The translations under genes were made by a program, and so were the position numbers. Below are positions 14,477-24,851 of a stretch of DNA of 64,000 nt, in pieces. The stretch is taken from assembly GCA_021521415.1 (NCBI GenBank), contig JAIQDT010004975.1, positions 161,973-225,972 of the forward strand, given 5' to 3'. This DNA comes from Bidens hawaiensis (taxonomy: Eukaryota > Streptophyta > Magnoliopsida > Asterales > Asteraceae). The notes under the pieces were generated by a model that worked only from the letters and a program-made list of their open reading frames with translations, did not search any database and was not told where the DNA came from. Every line of letters starts with the position of its first letter. Position 1 is the first letter of the stretch.

Positions 14477-16390
14477 GTTCAAGTGTGGGGAGGCTTCACA
14501 GAGTTTGTATAATTTATCGAGTCACTAACATAGTATTTTGTAGTTCTTCTTTGTTTTGGTGTTTTTGAGTTTTGCTAGGTAAAAGAGAGACTGGATGAGC
14601 TAGAGAGAAGATCCCCCAAGGAAGACTTTAATGAAAAAGACAAGTGTGGGGATGGAGCAGCCGAGCCGTATACTTCATATTTATTAATTGCTGTTAATTA
14701 TTAATGATTTATTTGTCGGTTGATGTGAAACACTCTAATTGCTAAATATCTATCATTATGATAAGATGCATTTTTAGATATGTTTTTTTTGTTTTGCCGC
14801 TTGCGTTCGTGTGAGAGAGAAGGAGTTACTATTTGCTGAGCACGTTCGTAGTTGGAGTGCATTCATGGAAGAAGGCTTTGGCATCATATTTCATGCGCAT
14901 ATTACCAGCTAAGTTTTTTCCTTTATCTAGCTTGTTAATTTTTTTTTTTTTATTTTGTTTTTGTTTTTAATTTTTAGTTTTTAGTTTTTTGTAGTCTGAC
15001 TTTATTTTAGTTTTATTTTTATTTTAAGTCGTCCTTATCCTTGCATTGAGGAAAATGCAAAATTTAAGTGTGGGGATAGGATATTTGAGTCGTAGTTTAA
15101 ATCGAGTTTAAATTTAAAAAAGAAAAAAAATAAAAAATTTAAAAAAAAAATCAAAAAAAAATTGAAAAAATGTTTTAAAAATGTCCCTTGAATTTAGTTT
15201 TTTGCGTAAAAGTGGGAGATGATGATATTTATCGGAACTTGGTTTTTCAAACTACTAATAATATGAGATAAATAAAAGAAAGCGCACTTAACTTGGGATG
15301 TGTCGGTAGGCTCAGCTTTGAAAATGAAAGGGCAAATTTGATAAAATGGTTAAAACGGAAATCTTTTGTGGGTAAAGCGTTTTGTCCGTGGAAAATAAGT
15401 AATGAAAGGTCGGGCCATACTCAAGCCTCAATTATTGGTATGAAAAAGTGGTAATGTCATAAATTTTAAAAATATGAATACGTTATCATATGATGCTTGG
15501 GTAGGTTTAACGTTAGAGTATGCCGTGTAGCCTGTGATATAAATCTTAAACTGCTAGTTTAGTGTTTTACACCTCATCGGCGTATGGTTTTATAACTTTA
15601 AATCTTGTATTGATGGGATGCTTCGGGTCCGGAGACCATGGGTCTGTATGCAATCTATTCATCTGGGTATTCACAATTCCTAAGTGGGGTTGTGGATATT
15701 TAAAATAAAGCCAAAAAGAGCAAACCCTTATAAGTCTATAAACATGATCACAAGAGTACAAAAGTACAAATTCACTACAGACTTGATCATCCACGCTGTT
15801 AGCCATGTGGGGTCCCCTTGCTCGCGTCTCATTACCATTAAGAAACGGACCACAAGGGACACGCTACATGTAAGCCCTACAGATGAAATTTTGCATACTC
15901 ACCTATGGTGATGGGTTTGGGGTGTTGCTTGATAACGACGGTATGTCATGTTGTGGGGAACACTAGCTATTAATTAATTGTACCTTAACGTATCTAAATG
16001 GATGCTTGGTAGACTTTGATGCTTAAGCTTAGGTGGATAAACAATACCCTTGATCGTCTTAACTATTCATAAAAAAAAATAGAGCAATAAAAGTTTTAAA
16101 TATGCTAAGTTTGAGGTTTAAGTCAAGTTGGGGTGGTCTGGTCCGGTAAAAGCTGAAAATAAGCGGGTCTTAATTGTGTAAACCACTGAGTAATATAATT
16201 GTTGGATCTTATTTGTCCTGGTAAAGACTAAGGCATGAGTTTAAGTGGACAACAATATCGGTGATCACGGTTTTTGCGTTTTTCTGAGCTTTAAAAATTA
16301 ACCTATATGTTTGTTAGACTGTAATTTTCCGATTCTGATCCAACTGCATCGAACTTTTTCAGGGACGAAAAAAAAGAATAAGTGTGGGGA
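14477..16390 (+). other. element F 3' non-coding region with repeated PPT motifs
   Basis: No coding sequence. AAGTGTGGGG recurs at about 14482, 14642, 15065 and 16380, the last forming the right end of the insertion. Multiple PPT-like copies are typical of Athila 3' regions. T-rich and A-rich tracts lie at 14930-15180. Confidence 0.6.
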
Positions 16391-16740
16391 CCCCACTTGT
16401 GGAATGGCCAAGCCGAAGAGATGGGAACCAGATCGTGTTTGGGGCTTTTGGGAACCAGTGCGTGAATTTGACAAGCTTCACATTTCTTGAGCTATTCGGT
16501 TGCATCGCGGTGCATCGTGGGCCAGAAGTATCCAAGGTTCATCAGCTTTGCAACCTCCGTTCTTGGCCCAAAATGAGCTCCACATATTCCCTCGTGAACC
16601 TCTTTGATCAGATATTGACTTTGTTCAGGGCCCACACAACTAAGTAGTGGTGCAAGGTAAGCCTTTTTATAAAGGGTTTCTCCTTGCAACACATACTGTC
16701 GGGACTTGATTCGAACCCTTTCAGCCTCTGTCTGGTCCAA
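16391..16740 (-). pseudogene. element A integrase, 5' part (zinc-binding domain)
   Basis: The minus strand encodes the HHCC-type N-terminal domain: HEGICGAHFGPR, GYFWPTM and, after a stop at about 16492, CEACQIHA. The segment ends at PFHKWG, which joins the MDIVG core on the other side of element F once the CCCCA duplication is allowed for. Broken by the stop and by element F. Confidence 0.85.
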
Positions 16741-16764
16741 AGGTAACTCACCATTTTTGAGAAA

Positions 16765-17481
16765 CTATTCTATGGGGGTCATCCAATTGGGACCTTCTTC
16801 AGTGATTACATATTGAACCTCCAATTCTTGGATTGAAGGAGTCTTCAACACTTCAACCAAAACTTTCTTGGTGATGTGTGCAAATGTGAGGGATGCTAGT
16901 TTGCTCAGGGCATCGGCTCTTTTGTTTTGTGATCTTGGGACTTGCTTGATAATGCACTCTTGAAACGTGGTCATCAACCCTTTTGCCTTTTCACGATACT
17001 TCTTCATGTTGGGCTCTTTTGCTACATAGCTATCATTGACTTGACTTGAAACAAGCAACGAGTCTGTGAAGACTTGTAGCTTTTGGATCTTCATATCTTT
17101 GGCAATTTTCAGACCCGCAATCAATGCTTCGTATTCAGCTTCGTTGTTGGTGGTCTGAAATTCAAGTCGTAGAGCATATGTAAATTCTAGTCCTTCAGGG
17201 TTGATTAAAATGAGCCCAGCTCCTGACCCTTCGATGCTGGAAGCTCCGTCGGTAAAAAGCTTCCAGGCTTCAGGGTCAGAAGGTTCAGTGGCAGTTGTAT
17301 GTACTTCAGGAGTGACTTGCTTCGGGATTTCTACAATGAAATCCGCCAAGACTTGGGCTTTGACAGCTTTTCTTGGGACATAGGTGATGTTATGCTCACA
17401 TAGCTCCACAGTCGATTTGGCCAATCGGCCTGAGTTTTCTGGTTTTTCAAGCACACTCTTGATGGGTTGGTCAGTGACCAC
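16765..17481 (-). pseudogene. element A second (archaeal-type) RNase H
   Basis: The minus strand encodes LFTDGASS near residue 80, TNNEAEYEALIAGL, VFTDSLLV and NKRADALSKLAS, the pattern of the extra RNase H that marks Tat elements. The first ~60 residues are the tail of the preceding RNase H/connection. The catalytic Asp and Glu positions look intact. It stops before the integrase domain. Confidence 0.8.
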
Positions 17482-17550
17482 TTGTATAGGGTGTGCTTGA
17501 AAGTACCTTCGAAGCCTTCTGGCCGTTTGAATTAAGGCCAGAGCAAGTTT

Positions 17551-18770
17551 TTACAAAGGAGGGTATTTGATCTCTGCCATTTTTAATGTTTTACTAAAGA
17601 AATAAACGGGTACCTGAACTTTGTTTCGTTCGATGGTTAGAACCACGCTTAGTGCTTCTTCAGCCACTGAGAGATAGACTGAGATCAGTTCTCCTGTTTC
17701 AGGGGCTGCAATAGCAGGAAGTGAAGCCAAGTGTTGCTTCATTTGGTTGAAGGCTTCCTCCGCTTCTTCCATCCACCTGAAGTCTTTTTTATTGGTGCAA
17801 CCCTTTAGTGTTTTGAAGAAGGGTAGGGATTTTTCAGCGAGCTTGGAGGTAAAACGATTCAAGGCTGCAAGCCTTCCGTTTAGGCTTTCCACTTCTTTTT
17901 TGCTTTGTGGAGATTTAGTTTCAAGAACAGCCCTGACTTTGTTGGGATTGGCTTTTATGCTGTGTTTCTCCACAATGTGTCCCAAAAACTTGCCTTCTTC
18001 AAACCCAAATGAGCATTTTCAAGGGTTGAGTTTCATATTGATCTTCCTCAAGTTTTGGAAGGTTTCTTCTATGTCATCAAGCATTTGATGCTCGGTTTTG
18101 CTTTTGATTACCAAATCATCGACATAAGCTTCCAGGTTTCTGCTAATTTGGCTGGCAAACGCTTTGTCGATCAAACGTTGATAGGTTGTCCCGGCATTTC
18201 GTAGGCCAAAAGGCATCTTTTGATAACAAATATACCCTTGTCCGTGTGAAATGCAGTTTTTTCTTCATCCTCCACTTTCATGAGGATTTGATGATATCCC
18301 TTGTAAGCGTCGAGAAAACACTTAAAAGGATGGCCGGTTAAAGAGTCAACCTTGAGGTCCATCTCAGGCAAGGGATACCAATCTTTCGGGCATGCCTTGT
18401 TCAAGCCTTTGAAGTTGATACACATCCTCCAAGACTTGTCAGGCTTTCGAACCATGACTGGATTAGCCACCCAAGATTGATATTTGACTTCTCGTAGAAT
18501 TCCAGCTAAGACAAGGTTTTCAACCTCTTGGCATGCTGCCGAGCTTCGTTCAGGAGCCAAGCTCCGTTTCTTTTGGACAACAGTCTTGACATCAGGGGGT
18601 ATTTTCAGCTCATGCTCTGCAATGCTTCGAGGGATGTCGTTCATGTCTTCTGGGCACCAACCAAAGACATCGCTATAGTGTGTCAACAGCTTTTCAAGGT
18701 GTGAAAGTTCTTTGGAAAGGCTTGTGTTTACCCGTACTTTTTGTTCAGGATACTTGGGGTTTATGATCAA
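17551..18770 (-). pseudogene. element A reverse transcriptase and RNase H
   Basis: From 18770 the minus strand reads through RT motifs: ERSSAACQEVENLVLAGILREV, LNKACPKDWYPLP and DAYKGYHQI. After a frameshift at about 18200 it gives MPFGLRNAGTTYQRL and the YVDD catalytic box (near 18130-18120). RNase H-like SEKSLPFFKTLKG and PVYFFSKTLK follow. Stops at about 18019 and 17551 and the frameshift make it non-functional. It is separated from the protease by the TRIM insertion. Confidence 0.85.
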
Positions 18771-18853
18771 GCCTTGTTCTTCGTCTTCATTTTTTGAGCT
18801 TTCCTCTTCAACCGTGTAGACCTCTTGGGTAGGTTAAAGGGTTGCAATTCCCC

Positions 18854-19334
18854 TGTAACACCCTTGGCAAACACAACATTGTCCCACTCTTAGGCTATCC
18901 CACATCGGCCGTGGACAAGAGATATCACTAGTTCATAAGTAATGTCCTACCTCTTCAATCACCAACGCATTTTGGGCAACCAAAAACAAATCCATGAGCT
19001 CTTCGTGGGCAGAGCGGACAATATTGGTGGTACGAGAGGCCTGGATGTTACAGTTGGTATCAAAGCCACTCTTGTGTCGTTCGGGATGTTGGGACACGCC
19101 TCATAGAGGACGATGAGTCCAAATGGGGGTTGTCTGTAACACCCTTGGCAAACACAAACATTGTCCCACTCTTAGGCTATCCCACATCGGCCATGGACAA
19201 GAGAGATCACTGGTTCATAAGTAATGTCCTACCTCTTCAATCACCAACGCGTTTTGGGCAACCAAAAACAAATCCATGAGCTCTTCGTGGGCAGAGCGGA
19301 CAATATTGGTGGTACGAGAGGCCGGGATGTTACA
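18854..19334 (+). mobile_element. TRIM element inserted in pol of element A
   Basis: A 481-base miniature LTR element with a perfect TCCCC duplication (18849-18853 and 19335-19339). The LTRs are 18854-19052 and 19135-19334; they begin TGTAACA, end TGTTACA and differ at about six positions. The 82-base interior holds the PBS TGGTATCAAAGCC from 19055 (initiator-Met tRNA type, one change) and a purine-rich AAATGGGGG before the right LTR. It has no coding capacity and must have moved in trans. Confidence 0.93.
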
Positions 19335-19697
19335 TCCCCTGTCGGTGGGAAACTTCACAGCACCTTGTCCAACCGAGACAGCCATGTTGAACACACATTG
19401 CCCAGGCCTTCCTATGATTACATCATAGTTGGAAGGTGTGTTGATAACCACAAAAGTGAGTGGTTTGGTTTTCTTCATCTCGCCTTCACTAAAACAGACA
19501 TCAAGGGTTAGTTGGCCTAAAGGCTTCAAGGGTATGTCGGCGATACCTTTTATGGACATCCCGGAGGGTTGAAGCCTTGAACGCTCTTCCTTGCTTAGCC
19601 GTTTGAAGAACCTTTCATACATGATCTTTGTGGCTGCCCCTGTGTCGATGTAGGCTTTGCTTGTGTTGAGTGTTCCCACGTTCGCTGCTACCACCAA
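19335..19697 (-). pseudogene. element A aspartic protease
   Basis: The minus strand encodes AYIDTGAATKIMY with the catalytic DTG, followed by YDVIIGRPG, the flap/second motif of retroviral-type proteases. The frame runs into the TRIM right LTR at 19334, so pol is split between protease and RT. Confidence 0.85.
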
Positions 19698-19751
19698 AGG
19701 GTTTCAGAGTAAGTTACCTTGAGGTGGTGGGAAGCAGACACATTGAAGCTC

Positions 19752-21601
19752 TCAAGCCTCCAAGCGTTGTCGTTTGTGGGGAGCACCTTGGTCTATATTC
19801 ACCATATTCACTTCTTTGCTTTTTCTTTCAGCCATCTTGTCTTTGACCCCTTTCACCAAATGAGCCAATTCTCCAGACTTGAAAGCTTCCTCAATTCTTC
19901 TCTTGATTTGAAAGCAATCGTTGGTGTGGTGACCTTTTTCTTCGTGGAACTCACAGAACTGGATGGAGTTTTTGTTCTTCTTGCTTTTGGCAAGGGTCAA
20001 GGAGGTCGGAAGTTGTGTTTCACTTCTTCGGTGGCAAGGATCTCCTGAGGGGTTTTGGTTAAGGCTGTGAAGTTCACAGTCTTTTCCCTGCTTGGAGGGT
20101 TCCGACCTTTAGGCCTTCGTTGATCTGAGCTCCTTGGATATTTATCATAGGGATTGAAGTTCCCTTTCTTTCGGTTGGGGCTGTTGCCTCGCCAACTAGG
20201 AGCTCTTTTTCTTTGTTCTTTGAAATCAACGGCCTCTTCACCTCGGATATGAACCTCAGCTCGTTCGAGAGCCTCTTCAAGGGTTTTAGGTAGGCACTTG
20301 TTAAAGTCCTTTGTGAGGTATTTGGAGGTGATGGCGTTCATGAAGCCTGCCACCCTCATTTTTTCATCGGCCCCCACATATGTCAACCCTTATTTTTTAT
20401 ACCTTTCGATGAAATCTCGAAGGCTCTCATCATCTTTTTGTTTTATCTGAAAAATAACTGTGGCATCCTTGACGTACCTTCTCTGTTGTGAAAAGTTGGC
20501 CAAGAATCCTTTGCTCAGATCATCGAAGCTTCGAACGCTTTGGGCAGGAAGGTCGTTGAACCATATCCTGGTTGATCCGACTAGTGTTTGCATGAACATC
20601 AAACAACATCCAGCGTGGGAACACTTTTCGATTCTGGCTGCACCCGTGAAGACTTGGAGGTGGTCTTTGGGATATTCGGTCCCATCATATGTTTTTATAT
20701 GGGGTGGCATCTTGATTTTCATGTGAGAGTCATAATCGGCGATTTGTTGAGAGAAACAAGACAGGTTACTGGACTTATAAAGTTTCGCAAGGTCTTCTTC
20801 TACCCTTGTAGTGAGCTTATGACTCGTCGTTCCTTGGTGAGTACCCAGTGCTTGGTTGATGAGCTGGGTCCAAGGGAAGTGTGCCATCATTTGAGCCATC
20901 ATCTGAGACATGAGGTTAAAGCCTTGAAGGCTTTCAGGGGTTGCTGCTGCTTGGCTTGTTCCCATGGGGGTGCTCATTGCTACACTCCGGGCCAAGGGTA
21001 AGACTGACATGGCCTGCTCCCACGTAGTGGCTGTAGGAGGAACGCTTGAAGCTGGTGACTGCCATAGTTGGTCGAGAGTGGTCTCGTGCCCAAGGGGCTG
21101 TGAGGTGAACAAAGGGAAAGCCGCTGGGCTTGGTATCCCATAAGTATAAGGAGATGGGTTAAAAGGTTGGCAGGTTACACTTGGACCAGCTTCTAAATAA
21201 GAAGCAGCCGATCGTGAGCTGGTTAGAGGGGAAGGTGGACGTCCGAGTGATAGTGAGGGCTCCGGATCATCATACTCCAGCCTTAATCTTATCCCCGTTT
21301 CTCTTTCTTGGCTCACGTGTTGGTTAAGAAGATGCCTTAGTTGCAAAAAATGTCGTGATACGCCTTCCACTGTTAAGTCAACACGCTCTGGGGTGTTCGT
21401 AACTCCCGCATGAGGAGAAGGAACTCCAAATCGTTAAGGGGTTGGAGTTCGGAAATGTGAAAACTCGAGGAACAGAGGTTCCGTCGGAGTTCCTCCCGGG
21501 GTGGAAAAAGATATGGTAGCCGTCGGAGTTTCCTGGCCGGCGCTTGGTGTCGGTGTTCTTGACACTTGGTTAACTTCATTGGGAGATCCACCTTCCGACA
21601 T
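19752..21601 (-). pseudogene. element A gag
   Basis: The likely start is the ATG at 21601, followed by a Pro/Thr-rich N-terminus. In-frame stops occur near 21435 and 20390, and a frame change at about 20000. The capsid region contains LANFSQQRRYVKDAT and DESLRDFIERYKK, and the C-terminal part has the Tat-type CEFHEEKGHHTNDC knuckle. Non-functional as it stands. Confidence 0.8.
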
Positions 21602-21660
21602 TGTGATTTTGATGAAAATGGAGCTACACTACTAGTCTTTAAGATAAAGTAAGCGGCGTA

Positions 21661-21678
21661 GCCCCACAGTGGGCGCCA
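21661..21678 (-). promoter_or_regulatory. element A primer binding site
   Basis: On the minus strand TGGCGCCCACTGTGGGGC lies three bases inside the 5' LTR. It differs by one base from the site in element C and pairs with the 3' end of a plant tRNA-Lys as I recall it. Confidence 0.8.
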
Positions 21679-21681
21679 ACT

Positions 21682-22347
21682 TGTTGCTACAATAAAGATA
21701 AGACCAATGATAGTGAATGGGCTGGTTAGGCTAACAAACTTCAAGGGTTTAGGTTAACCTAACGCATGTCGTGGTGTCCCTCTACGTTTGCAAAACGCAG
21801 AGAGAGGTTCACTAGTTTATGGTTGGGTGTTATAGTTCACCGAAGATCCAAGACCGAGGTGTTTGAGACCGGTTTTTGGATGAAGTTCTTGGTGAAGCTA
21901 TGTGGTTTGTGAAGTAAGAAAGAAATAAGCAAAGTGCATATTTCTCAAGGAAGAAGATAAGATCAGGGAGTGTGTGTTCTGCCCAGATTTTGGTGTGTTC
22001 TTTTTTATGGCTAAGTCATCCTTTTATAGAGGGAGAGATGCAAGCCTTTTATCCAGTGTGTAAACTAGTTAGCCTCCAGTTTGCTTAGAGAGTTGACCTT
22101 ATATGGGCTGGAACCTTTTGATCGTTGGTCCAAGATTAAAATAGTATTACTTTTTCTGATCTTGTCCCTTGTTCAGAGGGAACAGTGATGTGAATAGTGA
22201 TTTGTCGTCGTACTATAGCACGTGGGTACTGTTCACGTACTTGTTTACATAAATTTGGACGGTAAACAAAACTTTTAACCTTCTAACATTTTTAGCGTTA
22301 ATGTGTGAAAACCATTTTATTATTTCCTTGAGCTACCCCCGTTATCA
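21682..22347 (-). repeat. element A 5' LTR
   Basis: 666 bases, partner of 6370-7033, abutting the right ATGCA duplication. It carries the element promoter for the minus strand. Substitutions between the two LTRs are scattered, so the insertion is not recent. Confidence 0.93.
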
Positions 22348-22352
22348 ATGCA

Positions 22353-23812
22353 TATTGCTTGAGTTCCGACTCAATGATTCAACTATAACACGATTGACAC
22401 CCCTAACTTTTTTTTGATCGATTTCCAATACTCGAAGGTGAAGCAAACACAAAATATAACACTATGAAAAACTTGAATCTTTAAAAAATAATTGTCAACA
22501 AAGGATATAAGAGAAAAGTACATTCACTAATTTTGCATCCATTTCTATTTGATATCCTTTCCTTTTCTAGTCAAAAAAATTCCTAATAAGAAAATGACAA
22601 GACATACGTCATGGTGTCACGCCGCTCTCGCATAGTTGCATGCCATCTTCTCTCTATTTTACTATTTTTTTTAAGTGTCAAAGTCAACTGAAACTAATAA
22701 TTCTTTTTTTTAACGGAACTGAAACTAATAATTATTTATTTAAAAATAACACAAAATTAGACAAGTTTTTTCTATTAATATATAAATTCTAAAATATTTG
22801 ATAAACTAAATGTTCCGGGTCACCTATTAACCCGTTTAAAAACGAGTTACATTCGAGTCTTATACATCTGATGACAGATGTCGGGTCCGGACCCCAGTTC
22901 TCCTCCGGACTAATAACGACTGCGGATGTTGAGCCCGGATCCTCGACTTCCGGATAGATAACATTGAACCAGATGTATGTCCCAAAAGAATATAGCTCAG
23001 GATAATATCCTAATATCGGTTCCTAACGACTGATGCAAGTAGAGGTGCACAAAATCGGGTATTATTTAAACCCGGAACCGGGTAGGAACCGGTTCCGGGT
23101 ATGGTCAACAAAAGTCAAACCAGGTTCGGGTAGGAACCGGTTCTTCCGGGTTTTTTTCGGGTTATGACCGGGTATTGCCGATTCCGGTTCCACCGGTTCC
23201 GGGTATGGTTTCTGAGAGAAATCTTATACCTAATCCTACCCGCGGGTCGGGTACGGGTAGAAACCGGTTCCGGGTCAGGTACACCGGGTCGGGTCCGGAC
23301 CCGGTTTTTTTGTGCACCTCTAGATGCAAGGTCTGTTCCGGATAACATGCGGGTGACCCGAAGAAAACGAGCATGCGGATATATGGCATGCTTGGATTCC
23401 ATATCCTCTCCAATTTGACCGTTGGAAGGGGATAAGCTCCAGGAACCAGACAGCTTAGTTCCAAGAACTGTTAATAGAAAGTAAGACGTGCTCAAGATCA
23501 AAATAGAAATAATCACATTAAAGGTCGTCAATAACAGAATATCAACCCCCAGAAATATACATTAAATACGCATTGATACATTTGCATTCAACACACACAA
23601 GATTGACTATCCTCTTGTGGTAAATCACACGTTGGCACGAATATCTCCGGATACCACGTTTCAACACAATCATTTAACTAAACGGATCACCCTAAACCCG
23701 CCTCAAAACGAGTTACATTCATGTCGACATATACAATCGTTTAATTAAACAGAAGCAGACCCACCCGTTATCTTGGTTAAACTTAAAACAACAAGATAGA
23801 ATAATCTTTGGC
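22353..23812. other. intergenic, 3' side of the PUS1-like gene
   Basis: No gene is seen. It contains the hAT MITE at 23040-23322. A short direct repeat (AAAACGAGTTACATTC) occurs at about 22839 and 23704, each with similar GGTCACC and AACCCG flanks, perhaps the remains of a larger element. Confidence 0.5.
23040..23322. mobile_element. hAT MITE with 8-base target duplication
   Basis: 283 bases bounded by inverted TAGAGGTGCACAAAA and flanked on both sides by GATGCAAG (23032-23039 and 23323-23330). The termini and 8-base duplication are diagnostic of hAT. The interior is made of repeated CCGGAACCGG and GGGTCGGGT motifs with no coding capacity. Confidence 0.92.
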
Positions 23813-24851
23813 CTAAAAACTTTTATCTATCCACGATGAATCATACATCAAGATATATTCACGCAGCATCGAAATCATGTCATATTCATTCAGGTTTCGA
23901 CCAAGTGTAGTGCAATTATACCGCTTAGTACCTCGTCCTAGTATATAAACCCCCCGACACCCGCCCTCAGCCGCCACCGCTGGCCGAACCCCAAAAGCAT
24001 TCACATTAAAAACTAAACCACTCGGCCGAGCGGGAGCCGTTGCCCCGTCAACATCATCCGGAGGCCGTGATGCAATGACCGCATTGACAACTTCGGGATC
24101 AGTACAACACTCGTACCTCAAACTACAATCGAGAAACGCCCGAAGGGCAGGATCGTCATTTAACGTCATCCACGCGCTCGCGATATCCCGATGCTTGTAT
24201 TTAGAGTAATGACACGTGGCAGTGAAGTCCCATAAACCTTCTTCATGGTTTAAAAGTAAGGTCGAGAAAAACCACCCCGAACGGATGTTGCTGCGTTTCA
24301 CGTCGATTGATGCAAGCGGGACACCGATCGCTGCTAGGTTATCGATGAGGCGGTAGAAATGACCGCTTATGAAGTCAAAGTTTTGGGTGCGTCCATACAT
24401 TTGACTCCGATCTGCTGACGTGGCATATACAACAAGCGTGTCTTGAAAATCGCCACGTAGGGGGCCGATGCTACCGAGAACGGATGAAATAAATGCGGGA
24501 AACTTAAACTTATTGCTCAGGGGCGATTTGGGGTTCATCCTAGCAGCAAAAGCGATCGGGTCGTGATTTTGGAGGATGAACCGGAGTCGGTTGTAAGTAA
24601 CTGAAAGTGCGGTATCCACCATCATGTTAACATCGCATATTATTTTGTTAGTAATGTCGTCTTCGGATATACCACTGTACCGAACACGGAGTTCGTGAAT
24701 GTACGGAAAAAACAGGTTTAGACGAGTCTTCATAGCAGTTGCAAGATGCTCTAAATCGACCTCGTGAACAGTTGGTTTTTCATAATAATGTATCGGGTGT
24801 CTGACGAAACAGCTTGGTGAAATGTGGCTCCGGTAATGATCCCATTTGCAC
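23813..24851 (-). other. partitivirus coat-protein-like exon (endogenous non-retroviral viral sequence)
   Basis: An open 346-codon segment with no stop, preceded by a good acceptor (TTCTGGCAG) and ending with TAA-type termination at 23813. The conserved-looking core is AFAARMNPKSPLSNKFKFPA followed by an SSVLGSIGPL stretch. I recognise this as similar to coat proteins of plant partitiviruses, and the length fits that family. Endogenous partitivirus coat-protein copies are known in plants (for example ILR2 in Arabidopsis). The intact frame across about 1 kb argues for either a recent capture or selection. The assignment rests on pattern memory, not alignment. Confidence 0.55.

Larger units (their letters stand above)
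11085..16390 (+). mobile_element. element F: Athila-like non-autonomous element with a single LTR
   Basis: Inserted into the integrase of A and flanked by a perfect CCCCA duplication (11080-11084 and 16391-16395). The left end is TGATATAATGC, like an LTR start. An Athila-type PBS lies at 12744. Two ORFs follow, then about 1.9 kb containing four AAGTGTGGGG motifs, the last of which is the right terminus. No pol genes are present and no 3' LTR follows the terminal PPT-like motif. Confidence 0.8.
6370..22347 (-). mobile_element. element A: Ty3/Gypsy Tat-lineage LTR retrotransposon
   Basis: A complete but decayed element in minus orientation. It is flanked by a perfect 5-base target duplication, ATGCA (6365-6369 and 22348-22352), and both LTRs begin TG and end CA. 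The minus-strand order is 5' LTR, PBS, gag, aspartic protease, reverse transcriptase/RNase H, second RNase H, integrase, an antisense ORF, PPT, 3' LTR. That is the Tat plan. Coding regions carry stops and frameshifts, and two other elements sit inside it (11085-16390 and 18854-19334). Without those insertions it would be about 10.2 kb. Confidence 0.93.

Noticed and set aside
18854..19052. Simple tandem duplication in pol
   Set aside because: TG/CA ends, PBS, purine tract and TCCCC duplication identify the two copies as TRIM LTRs.
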